Below are positions 1 to 6,881 of a stretch of 23,193 bases of DNA, piece by piece. The position numbers were made by a program, and so were the translations under genes. The notes under the pieces were generated by a model. It saw only the letters and a list, made by a program, of their open reading frames with translations, did no database searches and had not been told where the DNA came from. Each line of letters opens with the position of its first letter. Position 1 is the stretch's first letter. This DNA comes from a virus: positions 1-23,193 of IMG/VR virus record IMGVR_UViG_3300042503_000445; one strand, given 5' to 3'.

Positions 1-458
1 AGCCTGAATCGTGCATTTGTTCCGAGTGCTTCAGAGACATACGCATCTGGCACGATGGTAAGAGCGCGATCTCGGCTCGTTGCGATTGGGATGTATCGGC
101 TGATCTGCGCGCTCTTGCCAGTCAGCGTGCCGGTGTTGATCGTCCAGCGAAGCACATTGCCAGAGCCAGCGGAAGCGTCAGCGACCACAGCGCAGGTGAT
201 CGCGCCTGCGCTGTTGACATCCGTGAAAGTCCAGTACGGCAGTGGGTTCTCTTCTGTAATCGTGTCGCCTGCTGCATCTGGTGGAATAGCAAAGTCACCG
301 TTTGCCACGCCAGCCTGGATCTCGCGGAGCGCGGCTTGACCAAACAGCAGCGCGGTCTCGCCGTCGCTCGATGTGCTGATGAGCGGTGCGCCCTTGTCGG
401 CGTTGACTCCACCCTCAAACGCGCCGAAGCCTTCTAGGTTTGTGCCGTACTTACCCAC
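1..458 (-). CDS. Tail-associated / putative receptor-binding protein, N-terminal part (cut by window edge)
   Basis: Open frame of 152 codons running off the left edge, starting at a GTG (456-458) preceded by GGAGGAG at good spacing and 2 bases after the stop of the minor tail gene. The product begins GKYGTNLEGFGAFEGG. It then reads like a beta-sandwich or carbohydrate-binding-module fold (for example LPYWTFTDV, SGNVLRWTINTG and AQISRYIPI), as found in phage proteins that bind cell-surface sugars or decorate the tail tip. No transmembrane or enzyme motif is visible. It is the last visible gene of the tail module, downstream of the hub-like protein, which suits a tail fibre or receptor-binding role. 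The family is inferred from composition and position only, and the C-terminus is missing. Confidence 0.7.
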   Translation of the reverse strand, partial: MGKYGTNLEGFGAFEGGVNADKGAPLISTSSDGETALLFGQAALREIQAGVANGDFAIPPDAAGDTITEENPLPYWTFTDVNSAGAITCAVVADASAGSGNVLRWTINTGTLTGKSAQISRYIPIATSRDRALTIVPDAYVSEALGTNARFR

Positions 459-460
459 GA

Positions 461-1891
461 TTACTCTCCTCCAACTAAGCCGCGCAGGCCGCTGATGTAT
501 TTTCTGCGGAAGTCCGCTTCGATCTCGTACTGCACCTGATAGGTGCCGCCGCCTTCTGCGAAACGGATCGTCACGGTAGGGATGTACAGGATGGTAGATG
601 AGAGGTCGAGCATAGGCGCGGTGATCTTCACATACTGCCCTGGCAGCCACGCCTTGACGAGCGTATACGGCGTTGCAGCTGCGGCTGGGTACCCCTGCGT
701 GTAGCCGTACTCCCAGTCTGGCGCGGAGGTCTGGCTGAGGTTGCCACCGGCAATCGTGAACGAGACGGTGCGGCGCGGCTGCGCTCTGGTCACCATCGTG
801 CCGCGAGCGAGCGAACCGATCTGAACGCCACGGTCTGACTTCTTGACAATCTTTGGTGCGCTGAACACTTCGTGTGCAAGAGGACCATTGCGGCTCGCAA
901 GCCCTGCACCGTTGCGGCTGTAGGTACCGTTGTAGGTGCGGAAGTATGGGTCATTGGTCGGAGCCGTTGGAAAGGTCTGGTTGCTGTCGTAGCGCGCATA
1001 GGTCGAGTCAGCCATCACGAAGATGCCCTTGACGATGCTGTCGTGATCAAGGTTGACGCTCAGGTCACGAGCTAACAGGCGCGTCGGTGTGGTGGTGCTG
1101 CCAGTCTGGATGTTGGCAGGATCGGTCACGATCTCTGCCGGAGCTGTGGCATACGCTGGAGCTACGGTCTTAGGGCCGTAGTTGAGTCGCCCATCGCCAT
1201 CAATCCAGAAGCGGTATTGAATATCAGCGATGCCGCCTGCCGCCTCTGCCACGCTATCAAGTGCGCTCTGCAAAGTGGTTGCCTTGAATGTCTGCTTTCC
1301 GATGATCTGCGCTGTGCCTGTGTAGATAGCTCGCGTTGAGCCAGTGATCACGGCGGTGTTCAGGATCTCGCGTGTGGTCGCATCGTTGACCTGGGTATGC
1401 ACGCGAGCCAGCAACCCATTGATGATGTCTCGGTCGGTGCTTGTGCTCGTGCCAAGGGTGAACGAGTCCACGAATGAGGTGGCGCGGATGCCTGTCTTAC
1501 CGTTGCGGATAATCGTGGACTGAAGCCAGCCAGTAGCGCCAGTGACCTGCACGGTTGCGCGTGTGCCTACGCCGTTCTCTAGCAGCTCGCCTTGGATGTT
1601 GCTGATATAGCCAAGAAAGAGCGGTGTGCTGACGCTGTACCGGCTGTCAAAGAACTGCACGCGCGCATTGTCGTAGACGGCACCTGATCGCCACCACGGC
1701 GTAGTGCCGCTTGGAGTCTTTGGCTCAATGACCGTGAAGTTCATTGAGCCAGGTGCGCTATCTCCAGAGAGCGTCAGGCTCAACGATCCGAGTTCTACAT
1801 ACGGTGTTGTGGTTGCCGACGGTGCAGGGAGGTCGAGCAGGTTCGCGCCGCTGTCTACCCCAGCAATGATCAGGCTGAATGGGTTCGCCAT
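461..1891 (-). CDS. Minor tail protein (tail hub / baseplate-like)
   Basis: 476-residue protein starting at ATG 1889-1891, directly abutting the TAA of the tape measure gene. It is beta-rich throughout. Features typical of siphovirus distal tail or hub proteins include an N-terminal segment with VELGSLSLTLSGD, a FLGYISNIQGEL strand pair and a DGDGRLNYGPK loop around the middle. The same layout is seen in proteins that follow the tape measure gene and form the tail tip. The ribosome binding site is weak (GGCGG), so translation is probably coupled to the gene before. A specific Dit or Tal assignment cannot be made by eye. No peptidase or lysozyme motif was seen. Confidence 0.75.
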   Translation of the reverse strand: MANPFSLIIAGVDSGANLLDLPAPSATTTPYVELGSLSLTLSGDSAPGSMNFTVIEPKTPSGTTPWWRSGAVYDNARVQFFDSRYSVSTPLFLGYISNIQGELLENGVGTRATVQVTGATGWLQSTIIRNGKTGIRATSFVDSFTLGTSTSTDRDIINGLLARVHTQVNDATTREILNTAVITGSTRAIYTGTAQIIGKQTFKATTLQSALDSVAEAAGGIADIQYRFWIDGDGRLNYGPKTVAPAYATAPAEIVTDPANIQTGSTTTPTRLLARDLSVNLDHDSIVKGIFVMADSTYARYDSNQTFPTAPTNDPYFRTYNGTYSRNGAGLASRNGPLAHEVFSAPKIVKKSDRGVQIGSLARGTMVTRAQPRRTVSFTIAGGNLSQTSAPDWEYGYTQGYPAAAATPYTLVKAWLPGQYVKITAPMLDLSSTILYIPTVTIRFAEGGGTYQVQYEIEADFRRKYISGLRGLVGGE

Positions 1892-3013
1892 TTACTGATT
1901 GCCGCCGCGACCACCAGAATTGATTCGGCGGAGCGCCTGAGAGATGACGGTGTCAACCTTCTGCGTGCCGATGTTGACCGTGGTTGTGACCGTGGTTGCT
2001 CCACCACCGCTGCTGATTGGAATCTGCCGACCAGTGTTCGGATCAACCGTGTAGCCAGGAGCGGTATTGATGATAGGCACTGGAATGCTCTGACCAGTCA
2101 GGCGAAGCAACTCTTTGTAGACCTCATTGAACAGCTTGATGGCATTCGTAGCCGTGTCCAACGCACTGGTGATTGGTCTAAACACATTATCCCAGTAGCC
2201 CTCTTGCTCAATCTGGAAGTTGAGTCCTAGCAAGTCGCCAGTTTCTGAGATCGTTTCCATCAACGGATTGAAGGAGTCTTCAATGACTCGACCAATGCCT
2301 GCGCCCATATTCTCAAGCACGCTGATCACTGCTGGGATCACGGTCTCGGTCATAAAGTCAAGCGCCGCGTTGACGGCTGGGAGCAGGCGATAGCCGAACT
2401 CTTCCATCTTCTCGTTGATAGCCACCTGAGCCGCGAGATACTTGCCGCCTGTCGTATTAGCGATCTCTGAGGCGATGCCTGAATACTTCGCCGAGATCGC
2501 ATTGAGGATCTCCTGCGTCGTAGCGCCCTTGTTGACCTGTACGCCAAGCGCGCGCAGACCCTTCAGTTGCCCCTGTGCGCCCTTGCCGATGGTCTCAACG
2601 ACATCAGCGAGCGACTGCCCTGTGACTGCGGCCACATCAGCTGCGACGCTGTTGGCTTCTAGGATGGTGGTCTGGTCAGCAAAGAATCGTGACCCCACTT
2701 CGATACCGGCACGCACCTGGTCATCGGTGATGCCGAGCGCAGCCATCGCGGCCGTCTGCTGCTTGACCTTCTTGGCAAGATCGTCAGTCAGGAATCCGCG
2801 TGCCTTCAGCGCAGCGTTCAGGCGCGCATTGGACATCTCGTCTTCTGCTGCTGCCTTGACCGCATCGAACGCAAACTTGGCGAGTGCAGCTGCGGCAACT
2901 CCTGCTGCGGCAAAGCCAAACTGGAGCGCCTTGAGGCTCTTGTTGACCTTGTTGATATTGCCGGAGGCGGCGTCTCGTGCGCTGATCGTTGCGTTGACTG
3001 CGACATTAGCCAT
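1892..3013 (-). CDS. Tail tape measure protein (short)
   Basis: 373-residue protein. The N-terminus (ISARDAASGNINKVNKSLK) is a classic tape-measure start, followed at about residues 30-55 by an Ala-rich hydrophobic segment (FGFAAAGVAAAALAKFAFDAVKAA). Long helical stretches follow (residues 60-260), including LAAQVAINEKMEEFGYRLLP and FMTETVIPAVISVLENMGAG. The C-terminus is Gly/Thr-rich. It lies between the tail chaperone block and the minor tail gene, as expected. Length sets tail length: at about 0.15 nm per residue this would be a tail of only about 56 nm, which is short for a siphovirus. AAGGTAGG lies upstream of the ATG. No lysozyme or peptidase domain is seen. Confidence 0.88.
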   Translation of the reverse strand: MANVAVNATISARDAASGNINKVNKSLKALQFGFAAAGVAAAALAKFAFDAVKAAAEDEMSNARLNAALKARGFLTDDLAKKVKQQTAAMAALGITDDQVRAGIEVGSRFFADQTTILEANSVAADVAAVTGQSLADVVETIGKGAQGQLKGLRALGVQVNKGATTQEILNAISAKYSGIASEIANTTGGKYLAAQVAINEKMEEFGYRLLPAVNAALDFMTETVIPAVISVLENMGAGIGRVIEDSFNPLMETISETGDLLGLNFQIEQEGYWDNVFRPITSALDTATNAIKLFNEVYKELLRLTGQSIPVPIINTAPGYTVDPNTGRQIPISSGGGATTVTTTVNIGTQKVDTVISQALRRINSGGRGGNQ

Positions 3014-3022
3014 TCTTGATAC

Positions 3023-3778
3023 CTACCTTGCTGCCTTGATTCCCATAATGGTGCGCTTCATTAGTGCGCCTTCAACGGTGCCGGTGGTGACGATGGTCTC
3101 CCTAGGTCGAGTTCCCTTCTTCTTAGATCCGAGAACGGTCTCTAGATAATCGGCATCCTTCCAGTAGCGGCCCCACGGCTCGGACTGCCAGCGCGACGCG
3201 GTCTTGTTCTTGTAGGAGGCTTCTAGCCCTAGCACCTGATTGCGCTTTGCCGTGTCATTCATCAACAGCACAATCGTTGCGGCCATCGCGTCTTTCCCTA
3301 CTTGGATCTTAGCGGCAACCGTGTTGAGTACGAAGTTATCGCCACGAACACCTGGATGCAGGAAGCCTGGCGTTGGTCCGAAGATTGAGTGACCTGCACC
3401 AAGTCGATCAAGCGCGGCATTGACTGCCTGACCGGCTTGCTGACCGCCAGTCAGTTTAGGGATGCGGTGTGCCTTGACCCCTTTGACGACCAGCCAGCCG
3501 TACCACACACCCTTGCGTCCACCGACAGGACCGACCACGGCACCTGGTCGAGTGATGCGAGACTTGCGCCCACGCACAGCCTTGGCAAGTGCCTTGGAGT
3601 CAGTCGGCGCAGCAGCTCGCACATAGGGTGCAAGAGCGCGAGCAGCGTTGACGGTGGCGAACTGCTCTAGCTTGCGGATGCCCTTCCAGCCAAGCGTCTC
3701 CAGAAAGACCTTCTGGAGCGCGTCAGTCTGCTTGCGGACATCGCCTTGGATCTCAAGCTCTAGACCGTTGACTGCCAC
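3023..3778 (-). CDS. HK97 gp10-like tail completion / neck protein in unusual position
   Basis: 251 residues, GTG start (3776-3778) directly after the TAA of the T-like gene, with AAAGG upstream. The N-terminal half resembles HK97 gp10-type head-tail joining proteins. It has an Ala/Arg-rich helix (FATVNAARALAPYVRAAAP), the AAPTDSKALAKAVRGRKSR strand region, a V-V-G-P-V-G-G loop, and the HPGVRGDNFV motif near residues 140-155. The C-terminal 90 residues (KNKTASRWQSEPWGRYW onward) are an extension I do not recognise. In most HK97-like phages gp10 lies before the major tail gene, whereas here the gene sits between the chaperones and the tape measure gene. Structural role is likely; the exact role is inferred. 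Confidence 0.65.
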   Translation of the reverse strand: MAVNGLELEIQGDVRKQTDALQKVFLETLGWKGIRKLEQFATVNAARALAPYVRAAAPTDSKALAKAVRGRKSRITRPGAVVGPVGGRKGVWYGWLVVKGVKAHRIPKLTGGQQAGQAVNAALDRLGAGHSIFGPTPGFLHPGVRGDNFVLNTVAAKIQVGKDAMAATIVLLMNDTAKRNQVLGLEASYKNKTASRWQSEPWGRYWKDADYLETVLGSKKKGTRPRETIVTTGTVEGALMKRTIMGIKAAR

Positions 3779-3988
3779 TTACTTACCTTTCGGCTGCATC
3801 TCTGCGTGGAGTTCCCACGCTGCAATGACTTGCTCTACCGGCAGGCTCGCCACTTGGTCTGGCCACATCCCAAACTTCTGGGCAAGGATGTGGAAGATGA
3901 TCTCTGGCGGTGGAGCGATCGCTTGACCGTGCGCCATCCGCCGTGCAGCGAGCCTTACTTGGGGTCCAGTTGATTCCCCTTCGCCCAT
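3779..3988 (-). CDS. Tail assembly chaperone, T-like downstream frame
   Basis: Open frame overlapping the end of the upstream chaperone gene by 34 bases in the -1 frame. The first ATG is at 3988, but no Shine-Dalgarno sequence precedes it, and the frame remains open upstream of that ATG. The C-terminal part (MWPDQVASLPVEQVIAAWELHAEM) has the W-x-x-L-P-x-E-x-x-x-A-W look of the T domain of siphovirus G/GT chaperones, which help the tape measure protein fold and load the tail tube. It is probably expressed mainly as a -1 frameshift fusion with the 3955-4221 gene. An independent start cannot be excluded. Confidence 0.65.
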   Translation of the reverse strand: MGEGESTGPQVRLAARRMAHGQAIAPPPEIIFHILAQKFGMWPDQVASLPVEQVIAAWELHAEMQPKGK

Positions 3989-4221
3989 TGCGCCATCAAC
4001 TCGGTGAGTGCTTCTACCGGTGCGTCAAGGATGTCGGCGATCTCTTCGCCGTTGAGACCCTTGAAGTTGTGCGATACGACCAGAGCGGCGAACGCTGGTA
4101 GCACTCTGGATGGGATTGCTGACTGGAGGTCAAGAAGAATCCTTGCGGATACTCCTGCCCTGAGTTCAGCCTTCCACCCTGCGAAGTCGCCATCAAGAGT
4201 GATGGTGCGATTCTCGGCCAT
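3955..4221 (-). CDS. Tail assembly chaperone, G-like upstream frame
   Basis: 88 residues, ATG 4219-4221 with AGGAGGATCAAT upstream. It lies directly after the major tail gene and before the T-like frame, which is the standard position of the siphovirus G gene. The product has a short beta start (NRTITLDGDFAGWKAELRAG) and then helices (RILLDLQSAIPSRVLPAFAALV, GEEIADILDAPVEALTELMAQW). This resembles small tail-tube chaperones that recognise the tape measure protein. It ends at TAA 3955-3957. The function rests on gene order and overlap with the next frame rather than on a strong sequence motif. Confidence 0.72.
   Translation of the reverse strand: MAENRTITLDGDFAGWKAELRAGVSARILLDLQSAIPSRVLPAFAALVVSHNFKGLNGEEIADILDAPVEALTELMAQWAKGNQLDPK
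3974..3981 (-). other. Candidate -1 ribosomal frameshift site in the tail chaperone overlap
   Basis: On the coding strand the overlap contains AAGGGGAA, read in the upstream frame as AAG GGG AAT. A tRNA on GGG can re-pair fully after a one-base backward slip because the base before it is also G. The next -1 codon is GAA, entering the T-like frame and joining MAQWAKG to ESTGPQV. This is not a textbook X-XXY-YYZ heptamer, so the exact slip point is an inference from gene layout. Confidence 0.4.
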
Positions 4222-4236
4222 ATTGATCCTCCTACT

Positions 4237-4251
4237 AGCGCCCTAGGCGCT
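4237..4251. repeat. Small inverted repeat between major tail and chaperone genes
   Basis: AGCGCC-CTA-GGCGCT is a perfect 6-base stem with a 3-base loop in the 35-base gap between the major tail gene stop and the chaperone start. No T-run follows, so it is unlikely to be a full terminator. It could lower read-through or protect the abundant major tail mRNA. Confidence 0.4.
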
Positions 4252-4256
4252 CTGCT

Positions 4257-5258
4257 TTACGGCGCTGTTGCCAGCGGCGAATCGATGACGATCTCAAGCG
4301 ACTTGCCTGAGGTCGTGTCGTATGCCAGACGGCAGGTGATCTCATTCACCACAACGCCCTCGTTATCGGATGACAGAACGACGATGTTCTCGATCTCCCA
4401 CGAGCCGAGAATCCACACGCCGTAGTTATCGGTGGTGGTGCCGTACAGACGCAGGTACTTCTGCGTGGCGATGTCGGTGATTGGGAAGCTCGTGCCAGCG
4501 GCTGCGTTGCTCGCCACCGTGAAGGTGAGCGTTGCATCAAGCACGCCGGTCAGCGCTGCCGTGGCGGCCGTGAGGCTGCCGTCAAGCGCCGTGACCATCC
4601 CAACGCCTGTCGTGATCGACAGGTTGAAGTTGTAGATCGAAGCGTAGTCAGTTGCGCCTGAGCCAGCCTTGTCAGGGAAGTTCGTGTCGGTGCTCAACTT
4701 CATCAAGCGCCCAGCCAAGAATGGGTTTGCAGGGATTGCCGTAGGGAACGCGAGCGCTGAAGTCGCAGCCGTCGTTGCGGCGAAGGTTGCGCCAGCCTGG
4801 AGCAGACCTGTTGCGTCAGCAGACATCGTGATCTCGGTAGGCGCAGCATCTCGCACGAGATACTTCTGCACGCCGTCGGTGACCAAGAAGGAGTAGAAGA
4901 TCAGCGTGTCGACATCGCCCTGTGTTGGCGACCAAGTCCAGCTGTAAGGGCCAGCGCCTGTGGTGCTCGCGCCAATCGCATCAAAGATCAGCGGAAGGGT
5001 TCGCATAGAAGCAGGACCCTCAGCGATGGTGATGATTGGAGCCTTGCCGGTAATGGTTGGCTGGCTCGCCTGAATGGCGGTGCGCTTGCCAACGGATACG
5101 GTCTCGCCCAAGTCGACAGAAATCCCCAAATCCAGAGACCCCACAGTCTCGTTGAACAGGATCTCGCCAGTGGCGGTTCCCATTGCAGCTGCGGTTCCGA
5201 ATGCGGCCTGCGACGCAGTAGCGATTCGCGTCAGAGCCTTTGCGCCGAAGGTTGGCAT
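4257..5258 (-). CDS. Major tail (tube) protein
   Basis: 333 residues from ATG 5256-5258, chosen because AGGAG lies 6 bases upstream. A longer frame to 5300 would add a basic stretch (RSPRRARRYE) and would overlap the preceding gene. The product is Thr/Ala/Gly-rich and beta-rich. The N-terminal half holds GEILFNETVGSLDLGISVD, and the middle has PYSWTWSPTQGDVDTL. The C-terminal half includes GVWILGSWEIENIVV and GVVVNEITCRL, similar in style to tail tube monomers. The position after the tail terminator and before the G/T chaperones is the canonical one. The central Ala/Thr-rich segment (about residues 170-190) may be a surface domain. Confidence 0.82.
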   Translation of the reverse strand: MPTFGAKALTRIATASQAAFGTAAAMGTATGEILFNETVGSLDLGISVDLGETVSVGKRTAIQASQPTITGKAPIITIAEGPASMRTLPLIFDAIGASTTGAGPYSWTWSPTQGDVDTLIFYSFLVTDGVQKYLVRDAAPTEITMSADATGLLQAGATFAATTAATSALAFPTAIPANPFLAGRLMKLSTDTNFPDKAGSGATDYASIYNFNLSITTGVGMVTALDGSLTAATAALTGVLDATLTFTVASNAAAGTSFPITDIATQKYLRLYGTTTDNYGVWILGSWEIENIVVLSSDNEGVVVNEITCRLAYDTTSGKSLEIVIDSPLATAP

Positions 5259-5274
5259 CTCGTATCTCCTTGCT

Positions 5275-5706
5275 CTACGCGGTGAACGCCACGGTGTCAA
5301 AGACCGTGACTTCCGCAGTTGCCTGAACCGTCAGGTAGTCCTGATCGGCGTAAGTATCTGTGCCGAGTGTAGTACCGGTGACTGCCACCTGCGCCGCGTT
5401 TCCACTAATGGTCACAGCTCCATCGAACACGGTGCGTAGCCACGCTCGCCAAGTGTAGAGGTCACGGTACTTCTCATCCATCCGTGGGATCGGTAGCAGG
5501 TAGATGACGATGTTGACCGTCAGCACCGTGGTGCGGTTGCCGTTGCCGATGCTGATCTGGTCGCCGCCAGGGAAGAGGACCGCGCACGGTGTGATTGGCA
5601 GCGACTCAGGCGGAGTGGCGTAGCACTTACGGAGCGTGTAGCCAGTCGGATCTGTCGCGGCTTCTACGCGCGTAGCAATGGCGTCTAGGATCGTGAGGTC
5701 GGTCAT
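5275..5706 (-). CDS. Tail terminator / tail completion protein
   Basis: 143 residues, ATG 5704-5706 overlapping the TGA of the connector gene (ATGA). The product has a helix (LDAIATRVEAATDPTG), a strand run around AVLFPGGDQISIGNGNRTT, then VNIVIYLLPIPRM and an aromatic-rich helix (YRDLYTWRAWLRTVF). It ends in strands (YADQDYLTVQATAEVTVF). This alpha/beta pattern and position immediately before the major tail gene match gpU-like tail terminators, which form the ring that stops tube growth and joins the head. Family assignment is by layout and general pattern. Confidence 0.65.
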   Translation of the reverse strand: MTDLTILDAIATRVEAATDPTGYTLRKCYATPPESLPITPCAVLFPGGDQISIGNGNRTTVLTVNIVIYLLPIPRMDEKYRDLYTWRAWLRTVFDGAVTISGNAAQVAVTGTTLGTDTYADQDYLTVQATAEVTVFDTVAFTA

Positions 5707-6302
5707 ACCGCCAAGCCACCGCGATTGCGGTACGGCTCAAGGATCAGCGCGGCCTCTGGGTGCAGGGCGCGGCTCATTCGCAGGATGCCGCCAAGGTCAG
5801 CCGATCCGATCACGCCGAACGGAGCGGTGCGGCTATTCCACACAGCGCCAGCCTGGATGATCGCCGCCTGTGTGACGGCGGCTGGGAGGGCAGGGAATCC
5901 GAACACGCCGAGCACCTTGACGCCAAGGAAGATGTTCTTAGGGAAGTTCTTGGTAAAGGCGTTGCTGCGGCTAATGCCGGTGTACGGCAAGCCGTCTAGC
6001 GCGTAGTTCTTTGGTGTGAGCTGGAAGTCGGTGCCAGCAGTCCAGGTCGTGGAGTAGGTGCCATTCTCAAGATCGTCAGTGGTCAGCGTCGTAACGCTCA
6101 CGAGATCATCGGTCAGCACATAGTCGTAGGCTTCAGCGGTGTAGTAGCGCGTCTCGGTCGCGGTGCCGAAGCCAGTCTTTCGGTCGCAGTAGAGATCGAT
6201 CAGCGTGTCGGTTGCGTCCAGCACATTCTGAAGCGCAGCGTCATCGGTGTTGTCAGTAATGCCAACCGCAGCCTTGAACTGCGCCAGTGTTGCGTACGAC
6301 AT
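5703..6302 (-). CDS. Head-tail connector / adaptor protein (HK97 gp6-like)
   Basis: 199 residues, ATG directly after the TAA of the preceding gene, with AGGAGG upstream. The N-terminal helices (LAQFKAAVGITDNTDDAALQNVLDATDTLIDLYCDRK) are the typical start of gp6/gp15-like connector proteins, which dock as a dodecamer under the portal. A beta-rich insert follows (ETRYYTAEAYDYVLTDDL, TTWTAGTDFQLTPKN), then a C-terminal helix (ALPAAVTQAAIIQAGAVWNSR). Position between capsid and tail terminator genes agrees. Confidence is good for the connector role. Confidence 0.8.
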   Translation of the reverse strand: MSYATLAQFKAAVGITDNTDDAALQNVLDATDTLIDLYCDRKTGFGTATETRYYTAEAYDYVLTDDLVSVTTLTTDDLENGTYSTTWTAGTDFQLTPKNYALDGLPYTGISRSNAFTKNFPKNIFLGVKVLGVFGFPALPAAVTQAAIIQAGAVWNSRTAPFGVIGSADLGGILRMSRALHPEAALILEPYRNRGGLAV

Positions 6303-6569
6303 TTAGCGGCCTCCTGACTGAAGTACATAAAGTGTTTCCGAACTGGTTGCGATTGCCCAAAGTTCTTCTGTTTCTGGGAGCCAGAAACTATGAGTCGAAC
6401 CGGAGTGCAATGAGAACCCATTGCCTGCTGTGATGTTTGCACCACCGATAAAGATCGTATGATTGCCAGTTGTATCACAATGCACCGTCACCCAAGATGC
6501 ACCGACGCGACCAGTCGCAACCTTTACGGCTGTGGTGTTGACGGCAAGAGCTTGGCTGACAATCGCCAT
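6303..6569 (-). CDS. Small capsid-adjacent beta-rich protein
   Basis: 88 residues, start ATG overlapping the TAA of the gene before by one base (TAATG). Nearly the whole product is beta-strand: SWVTVHCDTTGNHTIFIGG, then ITAGNGFSLHSGSTHSFWL, then EELWAIATSSETLYVLQSGG. Small proteins of this pattern often follow the capsid gene in tailed phages and are commonly left unnamed. A head fibre or decoration role is a guess. It has no Cys pair or catalytic motif. Confidence 0.65.
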   Translation of the reverse strand: MAIVSQALAVNTTAVKVATGRVGASWVTVHCDTTGNHTIFIGGANITAGNGFSLHSGSTHSFWLPETEELWAIATSSETLYVLQSGGR

Positions 6570-6805
6570 TAGGCTTCAGGCTCCACGATTTCCGCCACGC
6601 TGACAGCCTGTGTAGGCAGGGTTGCGGTCCTATTGCTCTTTTTCACCTCAGCGCGCTCTACGAGCCGCGTTGGTGCCAATGCTTCGACATCTGCAACAGC
6701 CTCAGCCAAGCCAAAGCCGATGAGGCTCTCCGCCTCTGCCTTTGGCAGATCAACGAAAGCCCCTGACGGATATTCACCGCGTCGCTTGCAAAGTCGAACG
6801 AGCAT
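6569..6805 (-). CDS. Small hypothetical protein downstream of capsid gene
   Basis: 78 residues, ATG 6803-6805 with AAGGAG upstream, the first gene after the hairpin that follows the capsid gene. The product starts MLVRLCKRRGEYPSGAFVDL and has a helix PKAEAESLIGFGLAEAV. This is a short SH3-like start plus a helix, as in small phage proteins found between capsid and connector genes. The C-terminal half (ERAEVKKSNRTATLPTQAV) looks unstructured and ends in acidic residues. No function can be assigned beyond a link to head assembly by position. Confidence 0.65.
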   Translation of the reverse strand: MLVRLCKRRGEYPSGAFVDLPKAEAESLIGFGLAEAVADVEALAPTRLVERAEVKKSNRTATLPTQAVSVAEIVEPEA

Positions 6806-6829
6806 TTGTTTCTCCTTACTTGCGGTTCA

Positions 6830-6853
6830 GGGGAGCCGCCGAAGCGGCTCCCC
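6830..6853 (-). terminator. Strong GC hairpin with UUCG tetraloop after the capsid gene
   Basis: On the coding strand GGGGAGCCGC-TTCG-GCGGCTCCCC forms a perfect 10-base stem closed by C(UUCG)G, one of the most stable RNA tetraloops. It lies about 28 bases past the capsid gene stop and ahead of the next gene's ribosome binding site. No U-run follows, so it is more likely a partial terminator or a 3' end that protects capsid mRNA than a complete intrinsic terminator. Confidence 0.7.
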
Positions 6854-6862
6854 ATCCCCACT

Positions 6863-6879
6863 AACTAGCCGAGCTAGTT
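6863..6879. repeat. Small inverted repeat just past the capsid stop codon
   Basis: AACTAG-CCGAG-CTAGTT, a 6-base stem with a 5-base loop, immediately downstream of the capsid stop and upstream of the larger UUCG hairpin. It may form a tandem hairpin with it. Significance is uncertain. Confidence 0.35.
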
Positions 6880-6881
6880 GA

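Noticed and set aside
2442-3149. Plus-strand open frame of 235 residues opposite the tape measure gene
   Set aside because: Low-complexity Ala/Ser shadow of the tape measure gene with no binding site.
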